Shown here one piece after another: positions 4,661-5,997 of a stretch of 5,997 nucleotides of DNA. The notes below the pieces were generated by a model, which was not told where the DNA came from, ran no database searches, and saw nothing but the letters and a program-made list of their open reading frames with translations. The stretch's first letter is position 1. Each line of letters starts with the position of its first letter. The position numbers and the translations under genes are program-made. Source of the DNA: Actinomycetota bacterium (GTDB lineage: Bacteria; Actinomycetota; Actinomycetes; Nanopelagicales; Nanopelagicaceae); assembly GCA_009924725.1 (NCBI GenBank), contig RFRA01000070.1, forward strand, positions 1 through 5,997, given 5' to 3'.

Positions 4661-5201
4661 GCGCTTCAACCAGAGTTTCTTGTAACCAGCCCAACCAGGT
4701 GTAGACCGCATAAACAGCTCGCATCGGATCATCTGGTGCCAGTAATTCAAGATCTTCGGGTGAATTTTGATCAACTTTAAGTCGTACTCCAAGGGCTAAG
4801 CGCACATCGTTTAGGCCACCTAGCCAAGCTTGGGCGTTCTCAAAATCAAGAACCACATCACCATCGGTTGCACTTAACAACATCATGCGAATCGACATTG
4901 CATGCGCACGTTTCTTATCGCGCAAAGTACTTTCGGTATAACGGCGAAATTCCGCAGCATCTACTCCATCTTGATAAGCATTCGGTAAAAGGCGTAGCAA
5001 GACTTCATCATCAGGTGGAGAATCATGGGTGGTAATGCCAACCATTGCGGCCAGTGGATCTTCATTTGCGTGATCATGGCGTTCGGCCAATATTTCAATA
5101 ACCTGCTGCACTAAATTAACTAATACCTCGCGTTCGGTCTCGGCAAAATTGGCGATGTAAGAATCGCTACCGTGTCTTAAGAAACCTTCGGTAGGCGTCA
5201 T
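4638..5201 (-). CDS. aosR: DUF2017 protein, AosR-type regulator homologue without cysteines
   Basis: This is a 187-residue soluble, acidic protein of the DUF2017 family found next to clpS in actinobacteria. The M. tuberculosis member AosR (Rv1332) forms an intrasubunit disulfide under oxidative stress, binds SigH and raises expression of mec-cysO-cysM. Identification rests on family resemblance (GFLRHGSDS at residues 6-14, a C-terminal YTWLGWLQETLVEAL-like helix) and on the clpS neighbour. The ATG at 5201 shares its A with the clpS stop (TAATG), which indicates translational coupling. A longer frame from a TTG at 5234 is unlikely. From the ATG the protein contains no cysteine at all, and the TTG version has one, so the known disulfide switch cannot operate. 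The 3' end overlaps the end of blh by 23 bases. The symbol is given by family and position, and the redox role should not be assumed. Confidence 0.83.
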   Translation of the reverse strand: MTPTEGFLRHGSDSYIANFAETEREVLVNLVQQVIEILAERHDHANEDPLAAMVGITTHDSPPDDEVLLRLLPNAYQDGVDAAEFRRYTESTLRDKKRAHAMSIRMMLLSATDGDVVLDFENAQAWLGGLNDVRLALGVRLKVDQNSPEDLELLAPDDPMRAVYAVYTWLGWLQETLVEALMDEASS

Positions 5202-5512
5202 TAGATTTGGTCCTCGCGGGCAATAGTTGCCCAAAGCCCGTATTCGTGAAGGCGCTGAACATAGCGTTCCATTTCTTCGCGCGCGCCTTTGGCAACAATT
5301 GATTTACCTTCATTATGAACTTGCAACATTAACTCAGTTGCTTTCTCTTTCGAAAAACCAAAAACGGTCATAAACACATATGTCACATAAGTCATTAAAT
5401 TAATTGGGTCATCCCAAACTACAACTACCCAAGGGCGATCAGAGCTAAAAATCGCACTGATCTCGGCAACAGTTTCCTCAGAAACAGTCGGTTGCGGTTT
5501 TAACTTACCCAT
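5201..5512 (-). CDS. clpS: ClpS, N-end rule adaptor for ClpAP/ClpCP
   Basis: This cytoplasmic adaptor of 103 residues binds proteins carrying destabilising N-terminal residues and delivers them to the Clp protease. The core begins at WVVVVWDDPINLMTYV (28-43), where the DDP-x-N-x-M segment is the actinobacterial form of the N-degron pocket. VHNEGKSIV (65-73) contributes the conserved pocket histidine, His66. The first 26 residues are the flexible tail that contacts the AAA+ ATPase. The start is the ATG at 5512. An in-frame stop a few codons upstream rules out a longer protein. The nearest ribosome-site-like sequence is a weak GGGA four bases away, with a better GAGGTG about 13 bases away. The stop overlaps the DUF2017 start by one base. 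The order clpS-DUF2017 is typical of actinobacteria. Confidence 0.93.
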   Translation of the reverse strand: MGKLKPQPTVSEETVAEISAIFSSDRPWVVVVWDDPINLMTYVTYVFMTVFGFSKEKATELMLQVHNEGKSIVAKGAREEMERYVQRLHEYGLWATIAREDQI

Positions 5513-5582
5513 GTCCCAATCATTTCACCTCGCAGTGCATTCTTTAGCATTGAGCTATTTGACCTGCGCTAACCAAGAACGG

Positions 5583-5997
5583 CTATCTAACGACTACGGT
5601 AAATGGCGCAGAGGTCGATTCGGTCGAATCAGCGCTGTTAAAAACCAATACTCGGTAGCTATATATGCCACGAATCAATTCGTTTTGGCTAAGTTCGGTA
5701 CCACTAGCCAATAACGGCAGCAAACTAACCGTATTCCAAACCTTTCCATCAAAGCGCCGCAGTGCAACTTGAGTCCCGGCAGTTGTTGGGGCGGCTGCAA
5801 CGATTACTTTAAATGCAGTGCCAGCCTTGGCTGAAGTTGGGGCGACAATATTTAGACGTGGGTTTACTGTTATTGATATTTCCGAACTTAAGCCAGCGCC
5901 ACGTTCCCAACTTCCTGCACTGGTAATGCGTAATTTTCCAGATTTAGCCAAATAAATCGAGGTGGCAATTGCGCCACTTTCAGAAGTTACTGATTTT
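5583..5997 (-). CDS. C-terminal part of a probable secreted or surface protein with an Ig-like beta-sandwich domain
   Basis: The frame is open to the right edge, so the 137 visible residues are the C-terminal end of a longer protein that begins beyond base 5997. I do not recognise a named family. The composition (many Ser, Thr, Ala, Val, short alternating strands, no cysteine, few charges) and the layout suggest one or two beta-sandwich modules. The phrase RLNIVAPTSAKAGTAFKVIV, then VALRRFDGKVWNTV and a final YSYRVLVFNSADSTESTS-like strand pair, resembles bacterial Ig-like repeats of extracellular proteins. The first visible residues, including KSGKLRITSAGSWERG, look like the end of a preceding module. 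No membrane anchor or sorting motif follows the last strand. It ends 70 bases before clpS on the same strand with no terminator visible between, so read-through into clpS is possible. Confidence 0.75.
   Translation of the reverse strand, partial: KSVTSESGAIATSIYLAKSGKLRITSAGSWERGAGLSSEISITVNPRLNIVAPTSAKAGTAFKVIVAAAPTTAGTQVALRRFDGKVWNTVSLLPLLASGTELSQNELIRGIYSYRVLVFNSADSTESTSAPFTVVVR

Noticed and set aside
5202..5234. TTG at 5234 as the DUF2017 start (198 residues)
   Set aside because: It would overlap clpS by 34 bases with a non-family N-terminus. The TAATG overlap at 5199-5203 is a classic coupled start.
5488..5529. Seven-codon upstream frame (ATG ATT GGG) with GAGGTG overlapping the clpS start
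   Set aside because: The spacing between GAGG and this ATG is too short, and the frame looks accidental. Without conservation data it is not supported.
5511..5714. Plus-strand frame of 67 residues over the clpS upstream region
   Set aside because: It overlaps the end of the minus-strand beta-sandwich gene, has no ribosome site and no recognisable protein character.
5583..5951. Complete 122-residue gene starting with TTG at 5951
   Set aside because: The same frame has no stop between 5951 and the window edge and the protein character continues, so this is the end of a longer gene.
1..5997. CRISPR array, tRNA, rRNA, insertion sequence or phage integration site
   Set aside because: No regularly spaced repeats, tRNA-like cloverleaf, transposase or integrase frame, or flanking direct repeats were seen.

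Overview
The window most likely comes from a small-genome planktonic actinobacterium, probably a freshwater Nanopelagicales (acI) relative. The evidence is an actinorhodopsin with its retinal-forming enzyme and an actinobacterial heterodimeric lycopene cyclase, set beside an actinobacterial cysteine-biosynthesis block (mec-cysO-cysM) and the clpS-DUF2017 pair, at moderate GC content and with very short intergenic gaps. Lineage is inferred from gene content, not from a marker gene.

Layout. Bases 1-1552 (minus strand) carry mec, cysO and the first 256 codons of cysM, which runs off the left edge. Together they form the sulfur-carrier-protein route to cysteine: CysM builds cysteine from O-phosphoserine on the thiocarboxylated C-terminus of CysO, and Mec cleaves it off. 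Bases 1553-1860 are a non-coding leader rich in inverted repeats. Bases 1861-2622 (plus) encode actinorhodopsin, closed by a perfect intrinsic terminator at 2651-2685. Bases 2737-2994 (plus) encode an unrecognised 85-residue membrane protein. Bases 2997-3642 (minus) hold crtYc-crtYd, the two half-size lycopene cyclase subunits. Bases 3689-4660 (plus) encode Blh, which splits beta-carotene into two retinals. Bases 4638-5512 (minus) hold clpS and a DUF2017 (AosR-type) gene, coupled by a one-base stop/start overlap. Bases 5583-5997 (minus) are the C-terminal end of a probable surface or secreted beta-sandwich protein that enters from the right edge.

How the genes work together. The middle 3.1 kb is a compact phototrophy cassette: lycopene to beta-carotene (CrtYc/CrtYd), beta-carotene to retinal (Blh), retinal plus opsin to a light-driven proton pump (ActR). 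The lycopene-making genes (crtE, crtB, crtI) are not in the window. In Mycobacterium tuberculosis the order is clpS (Rv1331), aosR (Rv1332), a peptidase (Rv1333), mec, cysO, cysM. Here the same block is on one strand but is split between aosR and mec by the phototrophy cassette. This split, the cysteine-free AosR homologue, the structured opsin leader, the extreme codon bias of the opsin gene and the unknown small membrane protein are the points most worth following up.
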